Assembly: GCF_900114015.1 (NCBI RefSeq)
Contig: NZ_FORN01000003.1
Location: forward strand, 169,371-233,370
Length of the DNA stretch: 64,000 nucleotides
From: Caulobacter sp. UNC279MFTsu5.1
GTDB lineage: Bacteria > Pseudomonadota > Alphaproteobacteria > Caulobacterales > Caulobacteraceae
Direction of reading: 5' to 3'
Shown here: positions 25,861-36,926 of the stretch, piece by piece
How positions within the stretch are numbered: the stretch's first letter is position 1
Layout of the letters: every line of letters begins with the position of its first letter
Notes under the pieces: model-generated
What the model was told of the DNA's origin: nothing
The model's input: the letters and a program-made list of their open reading frames with translations, nothing else
Databases searched by the model: none
Position numbers and translations under genes: made by a program

Positions 25861-25928
25861 GTCCGCAACCCACCTTCTCGGAAATTCCGAAGGTCCGCTT
25901 GGCGCAAGCCCCCATCCGCCCCGGATGG

Positions 25929-26080
25929 GGCCGCGCCTTAAAGCCTTGGTGGATCGGAGCTCTGGCGTCTGGCCGAGTCAAGGACGACGCGCCGCGTCGC
26001 CGCGACGCGGCCGCCAGAGGCGGTCCTTGACTCGGCCGGACGCCAGAGCAGGCTCGCCATCGAGGTTTTAAGGCGCGGCC
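25929..26080. repeat. 152-bp nested inverted repeat
   Basis: The ends GGCCGCGCCTTAAA and its complement define imperfect arms of about 57 bp. Within them, 25963-25985 pairs with 26023-26045 at 22 of 23 positions. The centre holds a further perfect 9-bp stem (GCCGCGTCG, 3-nt loop, CGACGCGGC). No open frame crosses it convincingly. It separates the low-GC islet from the next gene and could be a non-autonomous mobile element (MITE-like), a strong bidirectional terminator or a structured RNA. Confidence 0.8.
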
Positions 26081-26142
26081 TCGCCGTGGCGGAGGACGTC
26101 AGGGCGGAAAGGCCCTCCCTTCCCACGGTGGGAGGATGATCC

Positions 26143-26550
26143 TCACAGCCGCCCGCGTCGGCCGCCCTTGAGCTTGTCCAGCGCGCGGCGGGTATGTTCG
26201 GCTTGGGCGGCCGCTGGGGCGGCCACTGGGGCGGCCACGGGGGCCGCAGGGTCGGCCGTCGGCCGCGAGGCCATGATCATCGCGCTCACGTTCGCCACGC
26301 CTTGGGCGGCGTGCAGGCCCGCGGCGGCCGTTTCGGTCAGCGGCGGCTTGCCGCGGGGCGTCGGCACGATCAGGGCGACCTTGCGGGCCATGGCGGCCAG
26401 TTCGCCGACGGCTTTCGCCTTGTCGCGGGCCTGGCGGATGACGGCGGGATCGGTGGCGGCCTCGATGGTCTTCCAGGCCGCGTCGAGGGCGGCCATCAGC
26501 TTGAGCTGGAAGGCGGCGCACCAGGTGGGGGTGTCTTGAGCTTGGGTCAT
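26143..26550 (-). CDS. Ala-rich hypothetical protein
   Basis: A 135-residue soluble helical protein. The N-terminal part (WCAAFQLKLMAALDAAWKTI, KAKAVGELAAMARKVALI) looks like paired helices. A repetitive linker of PVAA units follows, and the C-terminus is basic (RRALDKLKGGRRGRL). Lys/Arg at the end could touch nucleic acid, but no DNA-binding domain was recognised. The ATG at 26550 follows AGGGG; 30 upstream codons were judged non-coding. Confidence 0.6.
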   Translation of the reverse strand: MTQAQDTPTWCAAFQLKLMAALDAAWKTIEAATDPAVIRQARDKAKAVGELAAMARKVALIVPTPRGKPPLTETAAAGLHAAQGVANVSAMIMASRPTADPAAPVAAPVAAPAAAQAEHTRRALDKLKGGRRGRL

Positions 26551-26660
26551 GCCCCTAGTGTGCGGCCGTCCTGGAGGGTGGGGATCGGAAACATGCGTTT
26601 TTGTATAGGGCGTTGGATTCGTTGAGGTCGTCTTCGGCAATTGCGGGGATAGAGCGTAAA

Positions 26661-26768
26661 ATCCTCCCCCTGTGGGGAGGTGGCCCGGAGGGCCGGAGGG
26701 GGCGGCACGGCGCTCGCCGGAAGGCCCCCTCAGTCGCTCCGCGACAGCTCCCCCAGAGGGGGAGCAGC
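26661..26768. repeat. Intergenic palindromic repeat, family 2
   Basis: Begins ATCCTCCCCCTGTGGGGAGG and ends CCCCCTCAGTCGCTCCGCGA with CAGCTCCCCCAGAGGGGGAG after it. It is the same element as at 12179-12283 in the opposite orientation. Confidence 0.85.
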
Positions 26769-26800
26769 CATCGCAGGCCTGTGGATAACTTCACGCGTCG

Positions 26801-26848
26801 CCCAAACGAAAACCGCCGCGACCGGCCTTTCGGCGGATCGCGGCGGTT
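26801..26848 (-). terminator. Rho-independent terminator of carB
   Basis: A perfect 11-bp stem (AACCGCCGCGA and its complement, 26811-26821 with 26838-26848), followed in the carB direction by TTTTCGTTT. It lies about 70 nt past the carB stop, with a short repeat between. Confidence 0.8.
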
Positions 26849-26860
26849 CTGTCTTTCGAC

Positions 26861-26910
26861 CCCTCATCCGGCGGCTGCGCCGCCACCTTCTCCCGCAAGG
26901 GGAGAAGGGA
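26861..26910. repeat. Short intergenic repeat, family 3
   Basis: CCCCTCATCCGGCGGCTGCG followed by CCGCCACCTTCTCCC and AAGGGGAGAAGGG, with a small internal palindrome. The wording is familiar from many alphaproteobacterial intergenic regions. It ends 6 nt before the carB stop codon. Confidence 0.6.
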
Positions 26911-26916
26911 AGGGAC

Positions 26917-30210
<3,294 letters not shown>

Positions 30211-30368
30211 GGAAAACTCGCGCGCAGAGACACGGTCGCGCACATCCGCGCGCCCGCTGCCGACCATCTTGCAGGTTAAGCCGCCCGTTTAGAGAGGGAG
30301 TCGGGTTGGCGCAACCCCGCTTTCGTCAGCCGTGGTTACCTGGCGCGGAGGCCGGAGGGGGATGGCCC

Positions 30369-31565
30369 TCACTTCGCGCTGATCACCGGCGGCGCGGGCA
30401 CCACAGGCGGCACGTCCGACGGCCCGTTCGGGTCGTCCGGCAGGGCCCAGGCCCAGCCGGCCTCGGCCCGCTCGCGGCCCATCCGGAACAGGGCCTCGCG
30501 GTTCTTGGCGTCGAAGTCCAGGCCCGAGGTGTCGGCGTCGGCGCTGTCGGGGATGGCGCTGTAGAACAGCTGGCCGCCGTTGCGCCGGGCGAAGCCGTAG
30601 CTGGCCGCCAGGTGGGTGCGCATCAGGGCCTTGCTCATGGCGTCCCACGAGCGGCCGACGATCGACAGGGCCCCGCCCTTGGTGAAGCCGAAACTGCCGT
30701 CGACCTTGCCGTTGACGATCACGAACAACCGTCCCGGCCGCGCCGAATTCTTGGCGGCGGTCCACAGCAGCAGCGACTCGGGGGCCACGAAGAACGGGAT
30801 GGTGACCCCGCCGTCGACATGCATCTCCGACAGCTGGCGGCCGTTGCCCTCGACCGGGATCAGGGCGGGCGGGAAGACGCCGGGAATGCTGGTCGAGGCG
30901 ACCAGCACGCGCTTGAACAGGTCCTTGGACGCCTCGCCGCCGCGGCTGGCGATCGCGCCCATGTCCCAGATCACCGTCTGCTCGGTGTCGAGGTTGGTGG
31001 TGGCGATCAGCAGGCGGCGGCCGCGCCGGTGCTCGGCGACGATGGCCTGGAGCATGTCGTCGGTGACATAGGCGTCGACCAGCTGGCGCAGGGCCGCGCT
31101 GCTGTAGAAGCTGGGGTGGAACAGCACGCCCAGGCCACGCGGCTGAAGGATCCGCCCCGCCGCCTTGCCGGTGTAGGCCTGCGTCAGGCGGTCGTCCCAG
31201 CTGGGGCCCAGGAAGGCGAACGGGGCGGTCAGGGCGCCGGTCGAGACGCCGGTGACGATGTCGAACTCGGGCCGCTCGCCGCGCTTGGTCCAGCCGACCA
31301 GCACCCCGGCGCCGTAGGCCCCGTTCGAGCCGCCGCCCGACAGGGCCAGCACGTCGAAGGTGCGTTGGGCGACGGCGCGCTTGCGGGCCGGGTCGCCGAA
31401 CCGGACGGCGGCGTCCTTGTCGCTGGCGTTGAAGCGGATGTCGGCCAGGCCCTTGGGCGGCGGTCCGGCCAGATCGCTGGCCTGGAAGGCCGGGCGCGAC
31501 AGCGACCCGCAGGCGCACAGGCTCGAGGCGGCCAGGACGAGGGCGAGGAGGCGGGCTGGACGCAT
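30369..31565 (-). CDS. Patatin-like phospholipase lipoprotein
   Basis: A 398-residue exported protein with a lipoprotein signal (LVLAASSLCACGS). The patatin domain has the oxyanion loop SGGGSNGAYGAG, the nucleophile motif GVSTG and the catalytic DGG in HVDGGVTIPFF, giving a Ser-Asp dyad that cleaves acyl esters of phospholipids. It is probably anchored in the outer membrane, facing the periplasm. A Pro-rich tail closes it. Its lipid substrate is unknown. It is the gene upstream of carB on the same strand but is separated by 158 nt. Confidence 0.9.
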   Translation of the reverse strand: MRPARLLALVLAASSLCACGSLSRPAFQASDLAGPPPKGLADIRFNASDKDAAVRFGDPARKRAVAQRTFDVLALSGGGSNGAYGAGVLVGWTKRGERPEFDIVTGVSTGALTAPFAFLGPSWDDRLTQAYTGKAAGRILQPRGLGVLFHPSFYSSAALRQLVDAYVTDDMLQAIVAEHRRGRRLLIATTNLDTEQTVIWDMGAIASRGGEASKDLFKRVLVASTSIPGVFPPALIPVEGNGRQLSEMHVDGGVTIPFFVAPESLLLWTAAKNSARPGRLFVIVNGKVDGSFGFTKGGALSIVGRSWDAMSKALMRTHLAASYGFARRNGGQLFYSAIPDSADADTSGLDFDAKNREALFRMGRERAEAGWAWALPDDPNGPSDVPPVVPAPPVISAK

Positions 31566-31625
31566 GGGGCTGTGGCTCGCTGCCGAAACCTTCGAACCCT
31601 GTTACGCGCTGGAGGAAAGCGCGCA

Positions 31626-31659
31626 AGAAAAATGGGCCGGCGCCAGGCGCCGACCCATT
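31626..31659 (-). terminator. Rho-independent terminator of the cold-shock gene
   Basis: AATGGGTCGGCGCC and GGCGCCGGCCCATT form a long stem with one mismatch (read on the minus strand), followed by TTTCTTG. It lies 25 nt beyond the csp stop codon. Confidence 0.85.
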
Positions 31660-31683
31660 CCAAATCTCGTGAGCGTGAGGCGG

Positions 31684-31890
31684 TTAGGCCTGCAGTTGGC
31701 CCGCCGACATCTTGCCCGAGCGGTTGTCGCGCTCGAGTTCGTAGGTGATCTTCTGACCTTCATCCAGGCCGCGCAGACCGGCGCGTTCAACGGCCGAGAT
31801 GTGCACGAAGACGTCGGCGCCGCCGTCGTCCGGTTGAATGAAGCCGAAGCCCTTGGTGCCGTTGAACCATTTCACGGTGCCGGTAGCCAT
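31684..31890 (-). CDS. Cold-shock protein (single CSD)
   Basis: A 68-residue single cold-shock-domain RNA chaperone with the two RNA-binding motifs KGFGFI (RNP1) and VFVHIS (RNP2) and the start [10 protein letters not shown]. It binds single-stranded RNA and melts secondary structure. It has its own terminator at 31626-31659. The 290 bp upstream, up to the divergent gene, probably carry a long 5' leader, as is usual for csp genes; the leader itself is not provable here. Confidence 0.95.
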   Translation of the reverse strand: MATGTVKWFNGTKGFGFIQPDDGGADVFVHISAVERAGLRGLDEGQKITYELERDNRSGKMSAGQLQA

Positions 31891-32136
31891 AGTGGTAGTC
31901 CTTGCAGTCAATATTCGTCGGCGGAATCGTTCCGCGCGACGATCAAATTTCGTTGGGGGTCGGTAGGCGCGTCCGGCGCTCTCGCGAAGGAGAGCATGGA
32001 AAAGCAGGCCGAACGTCAGCGAATTTCGATAATCCACCATGAGCCGTCAAACGCCATCCGGCAAGTGAATTCGTGAATCGCCGAGAATCGCGAATAGTTT
32101 TGGACCCCGAACGCCGCCTTGAACGTTAAGCTAATT

Positions 32137-32161
32137 CTCTCGCGCTACTGCGAGAGTTTTT
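32137..32161 (+). terminator. Intrinsic terminator in the leader of the 79-residue gene
   Basis: A perfect 7-bp stem (CTCTCGC, loop GCTACT, GCGAGAG) followed by TTTTT. It ends 19 nt before the ATG at 32181 and 7 nt before its AAGGAG ribosome-binding site. Its place suggests transcription attenuation, or the end of a short upstream RNA. Confidence 0.7.
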
Positions 32162-32180
32162 GATTCCCAAGGAGCGCACC

Positions 32181-32420
32181 ATGACCCTGATCGAGCGGAT
32201 TCCTCTGCTGAACGACCAGGAGCTGGTCACGCTTCTGGCCAACGCCCGTCGCCTGGACATCGTCGGCACGCCGGCCCAGCGTCTGGCGGCGGCGGAAGTC
32301 CTGCCCGTGCTGGAGCTGGAAGCCTCCAAGCGCCGCCAGGTGAACCTGGAAGCGGCGACCAAGAAGCGCGGCGCCACCGCCGCCGCCAAGCGCAAGGCCG
32401 CGGCCGCCGAAGCGGCCTGA
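32181..32420 (+). CDS. Small basic Ala/Lys-rich protein of unknown function
   Basis: A 79-residue protein. The N-terminal two thirds (LIERIPLLNDQELVTLLANA, IVGTPAQRLAAAEVLPVLE) look like a helical pack. The C-terminus is basic (KKRGATAAAKRKAAAAEAA), like tails that bind nucleic acid. The ATG has a strong AAGGAG 6 nt before it. Just ahead of that sits an intrinsic terminator (32137-32161), so expression probably depends on readthrough or on a promoter inside the short leader. Function unknown. Confidence 0.75.
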   Translation: MTLIERIPLLNDQELVTLLANARRLDIVGTPAQRLAAAEVLPVLELEASKRRQVNLEAATKKRGATAAAKRKAAAAEAA

Positions 32421-32511
32421 CCGGACCGATCTTCGATCCTCTTGGTGGATGGGCGACACCCAAGCCCTCCCCAAGCCGCACCTGAGCCGCAAAGACGCCT
32501 TGCCTCCGTCG

Positions 32512-32534
32512 TTGTTGATAGTCATTCTCAACAA
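32512..32534. promoter_or_regulatory. Fur-box-like palindrome
   Basis: TTGTTGA and TCAACAA, exact inverted repeats 9 nt apart. The core, read on the minus strand, is TTGAGAATGACTATCAA, close to the TTGAGAATGATTCTCAA form of Fur operators. It ends 24 nt before the ATG of the 52-residue gene. Confidence 0.6.
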
Positions 32535-32558
32535 TGACGGAGCGCTTCGGAGGCGATC

Positions 32559-32717
32559 ATGGTGTTTCTGACGGCGGGAGCCGGCTGGCTGGCCCTGTTG
32601 ATGCGGGCGGAGCGGACCCGGGCGGGGCGTGAGCCCGACGCCGAATGGCTGCTGCGGGGTTCCGCCGATCCCGACGCGGTCGAGGACGACGAAGCGCCGT
32701 CGCTGGCGGCGGAGTAG
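32559..32717 (+). CDS. 52-residue putative iron-regulated microprotein
   Basis: A short frame with a hydrophobic N-terminus (MVFLTAGAGWLALLM) that could be a membrane anchor, then a charged tail ending in Asp/Glu-rich DAVEDDEAPSLAAE. GGAGGCG lies 4 nt ahead of the ATG. Codon use is strongly GC-ending, as in real genes here. The Fur-like palindrome 24 nt upstream suggests expression under iron limitation. It does not match HemP, the familiar Fur-regulated small protein. Function unknown. Confidence 0.55.
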   Translation: MVFLTAGAGWLALLMRAERTRAGREPDAEWLLRGSADPDAVEDDEAPSLAAE

Positions 32718-32739
32718 GGCGCCTCCGATCAAGAACGTT

Positions 32740-32846
32740 GTCATCCCGGAAAGCGCGCAGCGCTTGTCCGGGATCCAGGTGAACCGCACCGCATATGCCC
32801 AGTCCCCTGGATCCCGGACAGCCTCTGCGAGGCTTCCGGGATGACA
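32740..32846. repeat. Intergenic palindromic repeat, family 1 variant
   Basis: Begins GTCATCCCGGAAAGCGCGCA and ends GGATCCCGGACAG...TTCCGGGATGACA. The inner arms differ from the copy at 41-142 but the outer ends agree. It sits between the 52-residue gene and the pgsA 3' end. Confidence 0.75.
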
Positions 32847-32865
32847 CCTTTAAGGAGTTCAGGGC

Positions 32866-33483
32866 CTAAACCAGCGCCTTCCGCGCCGCTTCCCAGTACT
32901 GCGCTCCGGTGACCAGGGTCACCGCGGCGGCCAGCCACAGCAGGCCGTGGGTCGCGTAGGTGGCCGGGGTCACCACCGACGGGTCGGTCGGCAGGTGGAA
33001 GGCCGACCACGAGGCCAGGATCATCTCGGCCCCGATCGCCACCAGCTGCAGGGTGGTCTTCCACTTGGCCAGCAGGGTGACGGGCAGTTTGACGCCCTTG
33101 CCGGCCCCCACCTCGCGCAGGGCGCTGACGGCGAATTCCCGAAACAGGATCAGGCCGGCCGGCAGGATCACCAGCGGGTTGGGACCCAGGGCCATCAGGC
33201 CCAGCAGGGCGCCGCAGACCAGGATCTTGTCGCCGATCGGGTCGAGGATCGCGCCCCAGATGCTGACCGCGTCCAGCTTGCGCGCCAGCCAGCCGTCGAA
33301 GAAGTCGGTCACCGCCGCCACCACGAACGCCACGAACGCCCAGCGCTCCAGCGACATCCGCTGGTCGACGTCCAGCTGGTCGCTCAGCCATGGCACGCCG
33401 CCGGCCGCCGCGGCCAGGGCCACGAACATGAACAGGGCGATGACCAGGCGCGCGGAGGTCAGGATGTTGGGCAGGGCTTTCAT
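32866..33483 (-). CDS. pgsA: CDP-diacylglycerol-glycerol-3-phosphate 3-phosphatidyltransferase
   Basis: A 205-residue integral membrane enzyme making phosphatidylglycerol phosphate, the first committed step to phosphatidylglycerol and cardiolipin. It begins ALPNILTSARLVIALF and has the CDP-alcohol phosphatidyltransferase motif within DFFDGWLARKLDAVSIWGAI plus LDPIGDK, with the four conserved acidic residues in place. The ATG at 33483 starts the family N-terminus. uvrC, often next to pgsA elsewhere, is here 5 kb away. Confidence 0.93.
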   Translation of the reverse strand: MKALPNILTSARLVIALFMFVALAAAAGGVPWLSDQLDVDQRMSLERWAFVAFVVAAVTDFFDGWLARKLDAVSIWGAILDPIGDKILVCGALLGLMALGPNPLVILPAGLILFREFAVSALREVGAGKGVKLPVTLLAKWKTTLQLVAIGAEMILASWSAFHLPTDPSVVTPATYATHGLLWLAAAVTLVTGAQYWEAARKALV

Positions 33484-33532
33484 GGCGGGGGTTCTAACGC
33501 ATGAACGCCGCGAAGGGCTACATCCCCACAAC

Positions 33533-33672
33533 CGTCATCCCGGCCCACAACCATCGTCATTCCGGCCTTGCGCCCAGGACCCCTCGGTCGGTCGCGGGTG
33601 CGGATAGGTGGTGCGCCATTGCGCTTCACCGTCAGCTGAAACAGGGGTCCCGGGCGCAAGGCCCGGGATGAC
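33533..33672. repeat. Intergenic palindromic repeat, family 1, degenerate or nested
   Basis: Starts GTCATCCCGGCCCA, repeats CGTCATTCCGGCCTTGCGCC, and ends GGTCCCGGGCGCAAGGCCCG with GGATGACGG after it. The GCGC-AAGGCC arms are inverted copies. It occupies most of the 33484-33840 gap; no gene or promoter was recognised in the remaining 170 bp before the MFS gene. Confidence 0.65.
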
Positions 33673-33840
33673 GGCCGAAAGGGGGAGTGCAGGGCAAGTC
33701 CGTCCTTGGGGTTGGCTTGTGTGGAACTGAAGTCATCGTCTGTGCTGCGAAAGCTTCGCTATCGAGGTCGTTTCTGCCTCCGGTCGATTGACGTCGCGCC
33801 TTTCGCCCGCCAAGGCAGGGCGCAGTTTGCAGGGGGCGTC

Positions 33841-35109
33841 ATGAGCCGAGATCCGACCGCGACCAATTCCAACCGCCGGGTGCTGACCGCCAGCCTGGTG
33901 GGCACGGCGGTCGAGTTCTACGACTTCTACATCTACGCCACGGCCGCCTCGCTCGTGTTCGGGCCGCTGTTCTTCCCATCCAAGTCGGCCAGCCTGCAGC
34001 TGATGGCTTCGTACGCCAGCCTGGGCGTGGCGTTCCTGGCCCGGCCGCTGGGGGCGGCGGTGTTCGGCCACTTCGGCGACCGGATCGGCAGGAAGTCGAC
34101 CCTGGTGGCGTCGCTGATGCTGATGGGCGGCTCGACCCTGGCCATCGCCTTCCTGCCCACCTACGCCATGGCCGGCTGGCTGGCCCCGACCCTGCTGTGC
34201 CTGCTGCGGTTCGGCCAGGGCTTCGGCCTGGGCGGCGAGTGGGGCGGGGCGGCGCTGCTGGCCGTCGAGAACGCGCCGCCGGGCTGGAAGGCGCGGTTCG
34301 GCATGTTTCCGCAGCTGGGCGCGCCGGTCGGCTTCATCGCCGCCAACGGGCTGTTCCTGCTGCTGGGCCTGGCCCTGACGCCCGAACAGTTCCAGGCCTG
34401 GGGCTGGCGCCTGCCGTTCCTGGGCAGCGCCGCCCTGGTGGCCGTGGGCCTGTGGGTGCGGCTGAAGCTGACCGAGACCCCGGCCTTCGCCGCCGCCATC
34501 GCCCACGAACCGCCGCCGGCCGTGCCGCTGGGCGAGCTGCTGCGCGACCACTGGAAAGCCACCCTGTGCGGAACCCTGGCGACCATCTGCTGCTTCGCCG
34601 TCTACTACCTGATGACCGCCTTCGCCCTGGGCTACGGCGTGACCACCCTGGGCTACGGCCGCACGGCCATGCTGGGCGTGCAGCTGGGGGCGATCCTGTT
34701 CATGGCCGCCGGCATCGTCGCGGCCGGCTATTGGGCGGACGCGGCCAATCCGCGCCGGGTGCTGATGGCCGGCTGCGCCATGACCGTGGCCGTCGGCGCC
34801 CTGCTGCCGGTGATGATGGGCGCGGGGTCGCTGCCGCCGATCTTCGCTTTCCTGTCGCTGGGCCTGCTGGTCATGGGCTTCGTCTACGGTCCGCTGGGCG
34901 CCTTCCTGCCCGACCTGTTCCCGGCCCGGGTGCGCTACACCGGCGCCTCGGCGGCGTTCAATCTCGGCGGCATCCTGGGCGGCGGCCTGGCTCCGATGAT
35001 CGCCCAGGCCCTGGCCGACAAGGGCGGCCTGGTCCCGGTGGGGATCTACCTGGCCGTGGCGGCGGCGGTGAGCTTCGTGGGGCTGCTGGCGCTGAAGCCG
35101 CGCCAATGA
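33841..35109 (+). CDS. MFS transporter, metabolite:H+ symporter (MHS) family
   Basis: A 422-residue, 12-segment secondary transporter. Its N-terminal GTAVEFYDFYIYATAASLVF, the loop FGHFGDRIGRKSTL, RFGQGFGLGGEWGGA and the C-terminal YTGASAAFNLGGILGGGL are hallmarks of MHS proteins (ProP/KgtP/ShiA type), which take up organic acids or osmolytes with protons. The exact solute cannot be told. The ATG at 33841 precedes MSRDPTATN; 45 codons upstream lie in repeat-flanking sequence. Its stop overlaps the next gene by 4 nt. Confidence 0.92.
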   Translation: MSRDPTATNSNRRVLTASLVGTAVEFYDFYIYATAASLVFGPLFFPSKSASLQLMASYASLGVAFLARPLGAAVFGHFGDRIGRKSTLVASLMLMGGSTLAIAFLPTYAMAGWLAPTLLCLLRFGQGFGLGGEWGGAALLAVENAPPGWKARFGMFPQLGAPVGFIAANGLFLLLGLALTPEQFQAWGWRLPFLGSAALVAVGLWVRLKLTETPAFAAAIAHEPPPAVPLGELLRDHWKATLCGTLATICCFAVYYLMTAFALGYGVTTLGYGRTAMLGVQLGAILFMAAGIVAAGYWADAANPRRVLMAGCAMTVAVGALLPVMMGAGSLPPIFAFLSLGLLVMGFVYGPLGAFLPDLFPARVRYTGASAAFNLGGILGGGLAPMIAQALADKGGLVPVGIYLAVAAAVSFVGLLALKPRQ

Positions 35110-35567
35110 CGGAATCGGCTAAGCGGGCGGGGATCGTGGGCAAGGTCTTCGCCTGGGTCTTTTTCCTGCTCGTGGCGGGATACTGTGTCTGGTCCACACT
35201 CTGGCGTCTGAACCGCGATCACGAAGCCTACAACTGGCGGCCGCCCGCCAACCCCGTGGTCAAGAAGGTCACTGGGCGTTTCACCGAGGCGACCCTGACC
35301 AAGAGCTATCGCTACGGTTACCGCTTCGTCCCGGATCGTGGAGAGGCGATGAGCTTCTATTGCGAGGCCGGCGGCCAGGCGGGGTCTGTGGGCGTCTACC
35401 AGGACTGCCTGACCAACTATCCCGAAGAGCTAAAGGACCTCCAGATCACCGTGCGTTATTACGAGGCGAAGGTTCATCCTGGATCGAGCTTGCCGAACAA
35501 GCTGATCCTGGGCTTGGAGCGGGACGGCGACATCGTATTTCAACGGCCGGTATCGAACACCTATTGA
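35106..35567 (+). CDS. Membrane-anchored hypothetical protein
   Basis: A 153-residue protein with one N-terminal membrane segment (VFAWVFFLLVAGYCVWSTLW) and a soluble domain with many aromatic residues (KSYRYGYRFVP, FYCEAGGQAG, QITVRYYEAKVHP), probably a beta-rich periplasmic domain. It is translationally coupled to the transporter gene by ATGA overlap, so it may assist or be regulated with it. No family was recognised. Confidence 0.7.
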   Translation: MTESAKRAGIVGKVFAWVFFLLVAGYCVWSTLWRLNRDHEAYNWRPPANPVVKKVTGRFTEATLTKSYRYGYRFVPDRGEAMSFYCEAGGQAGSVGVYQDCLTNYPEELKDLQITVRYYEAKVHPGSSLPNKLILGLERDGDIVFQRPVSNTY

Positions 35568-35645
35568 GGCCTGCGAACGCTTGTTTGCCTCGATCGCTCT
35601 TCCGCGCCACTCTGCCGCCAACGACAAGATCCCGGGAGGCGCGCC

Positions 35646-36812
35646 ATGAACCCCAACGCCGAGTTCGACGTCATCGTCCACGGGGCCAGCGGCTTCACCG
35701 GCCGCCTGGTGGCCGAACATCTCGCCAAGCATCACCCGGACGTCCGCTGGACGATGTCGGGCCGCAGCGCCGACAAGCTGGCCGCCGTGCGGGATGAGAT
35801 CGGCGCCTCGGCGGACACTCCGCTGATCGTCGCCGACGCCGACGACCCCGCCTCGCTGCGGGCCATGGTCCAGCGGACCAAGGCGGTCTTGACGACCGTC
35901 GGCCCCTACCAGCTCTACGGCTCCGACCTGGTGGCCGCCTGCGCCGAGGCGGGGACCGACTATCTGGATCTGTGCGGCGAGCCGGCCTGGATGCGCCAGA
36001 TGATCGACGCCCACGAGGCGGCGGCCAAGGCCAGCGGGGCGCGGATCCTGTTTTCCTGCGGCTTCGACTCCATTCCGTTCGAGCTGGGCGTCTGGTTCGT
36101 GCAGCAGGAGGCGGCCAAGCGGTTCGGCGGGCCCGTCGCCCGCGTGAAGGGCCGGGTGCGGGCCATGCGGGGCACGTTCTCCGGCGGCACGGCGGCCAGC
36201 CTGAAGGCCACCCTGGCTGCGGCGGCCCGCGACCCGCAGGTTCTGGAATATCTGAAGGACCCCTTCGCCCTGACCCCCGACTTCGCCGGTCCCAAGCAGC
36301 CGCACGGCGCGGCCGTGGCGTTCGACGAAGGCCTGGACCAGTGGACCGCCCCGTTCGTGATGGCGGCGATCAACACCCGCAACGTCCACCGCTCCAACTG
36401 GCTGATGGGCCAGCCGTACGGCGCCGACTTCGTCTATGACGAGATGGTGCTGACCGGTCCTGGCGAGGCGGGCGAGGCCGCCGCCCGGGCCGTGACCGCC
36501 GCCAACGCGTCGATGGGCGCCGAAGGCGGTCCCAAGCCGGGCGAGGGGCCGAACCTGGAAGAGCGCAAGGCCGGCTTCTACGACCTGCTGTTCGTCGCCC
36601 TCGCCCCCGACGGCCGCCAGGTCCGGGCCAGCGTCAAGGGCGACAAGGACCCCGGCTACGGCTCGACCAGCAAGATGATCGCCGAGACGGCCCTGTGCCT
36701 GGTCGACACGCCCGAGGTGGCCGGCGGGATCTGGACCCCCGGCGCGGCGTTGCGCGGCAAGCTGGTGGAGCGGCTGCGAGAACGGGCGGGGCTGGCGTTC
36801 GCCGTGGAGTAG
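35646..36812 (+). CDS. Saccharopine dehydrogenase-like oxidoreductase
   Basis: A 388-residue protein with an N-terminal Rossmann domain (VIVHGASGFTGRLVAEHLA) and the YLDLCGEPAWM and GFDSIPFELG segments of the saccharopine dehydrogenase-like family that also contains trans-acting enoyl reductases and SCCPDH-type membrane-associated proteins. Saccharopine itself is unlikely as substrate, since no lysine pathway genes are near. The ATG at 35646 is preceded by GGGAGG at good spacing. Confidence 0.85.
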   Translation: MNPNAEFDVIVHGASGFTGRLVAEHLAKHHPDVRWTMSGRSADKLAAVRDEIGASADTPLIVADADDPASLRAMVQRTKAVLTTVGPYQLYGSDLVAACAEAGTDYLDLCGEPAWMRQMIDAHEAAAKASGARILFSCGFDSIPFELGVWFVQQEAAKRFGGPVARVKGRVRAMRGTFSGGTAASLKATLAAAARDPQVLEYLKDPFALTPDFAGPKQPHGAAVAFDEGLDQWTAPFVMAAINTRNVHRSNWLMGQPYGADFVYDEMVLTGPGEAGEAAARAVTAANASMGAEGGPKPGEGPNLEERKAGFYDLLFVALAPDGRQVRASVKGDKDPGYGSTSKMIAETALCLVDTPEVAGGIWTPGAALRGKLVERLRERAGLAFAVE

Positions 36813-36926
36813 GGGGGCGGCGCGGCCGTTTTCGACCCAAGTCGGGAGAACTGCGCCGCCGCCCGCCCCGGGGAGAACTCGCGCTTAGGATTTGCCAAGT
36901 CGCGCGCCAGCGGCGACGCTCGCCGC

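Noticed and set aside
32559..32717. HemP, the known small Fur-regulated haemin-uptake protein
   Set aside because: The product lacks the HemP pattern; only the Fur-like site and the size agree.
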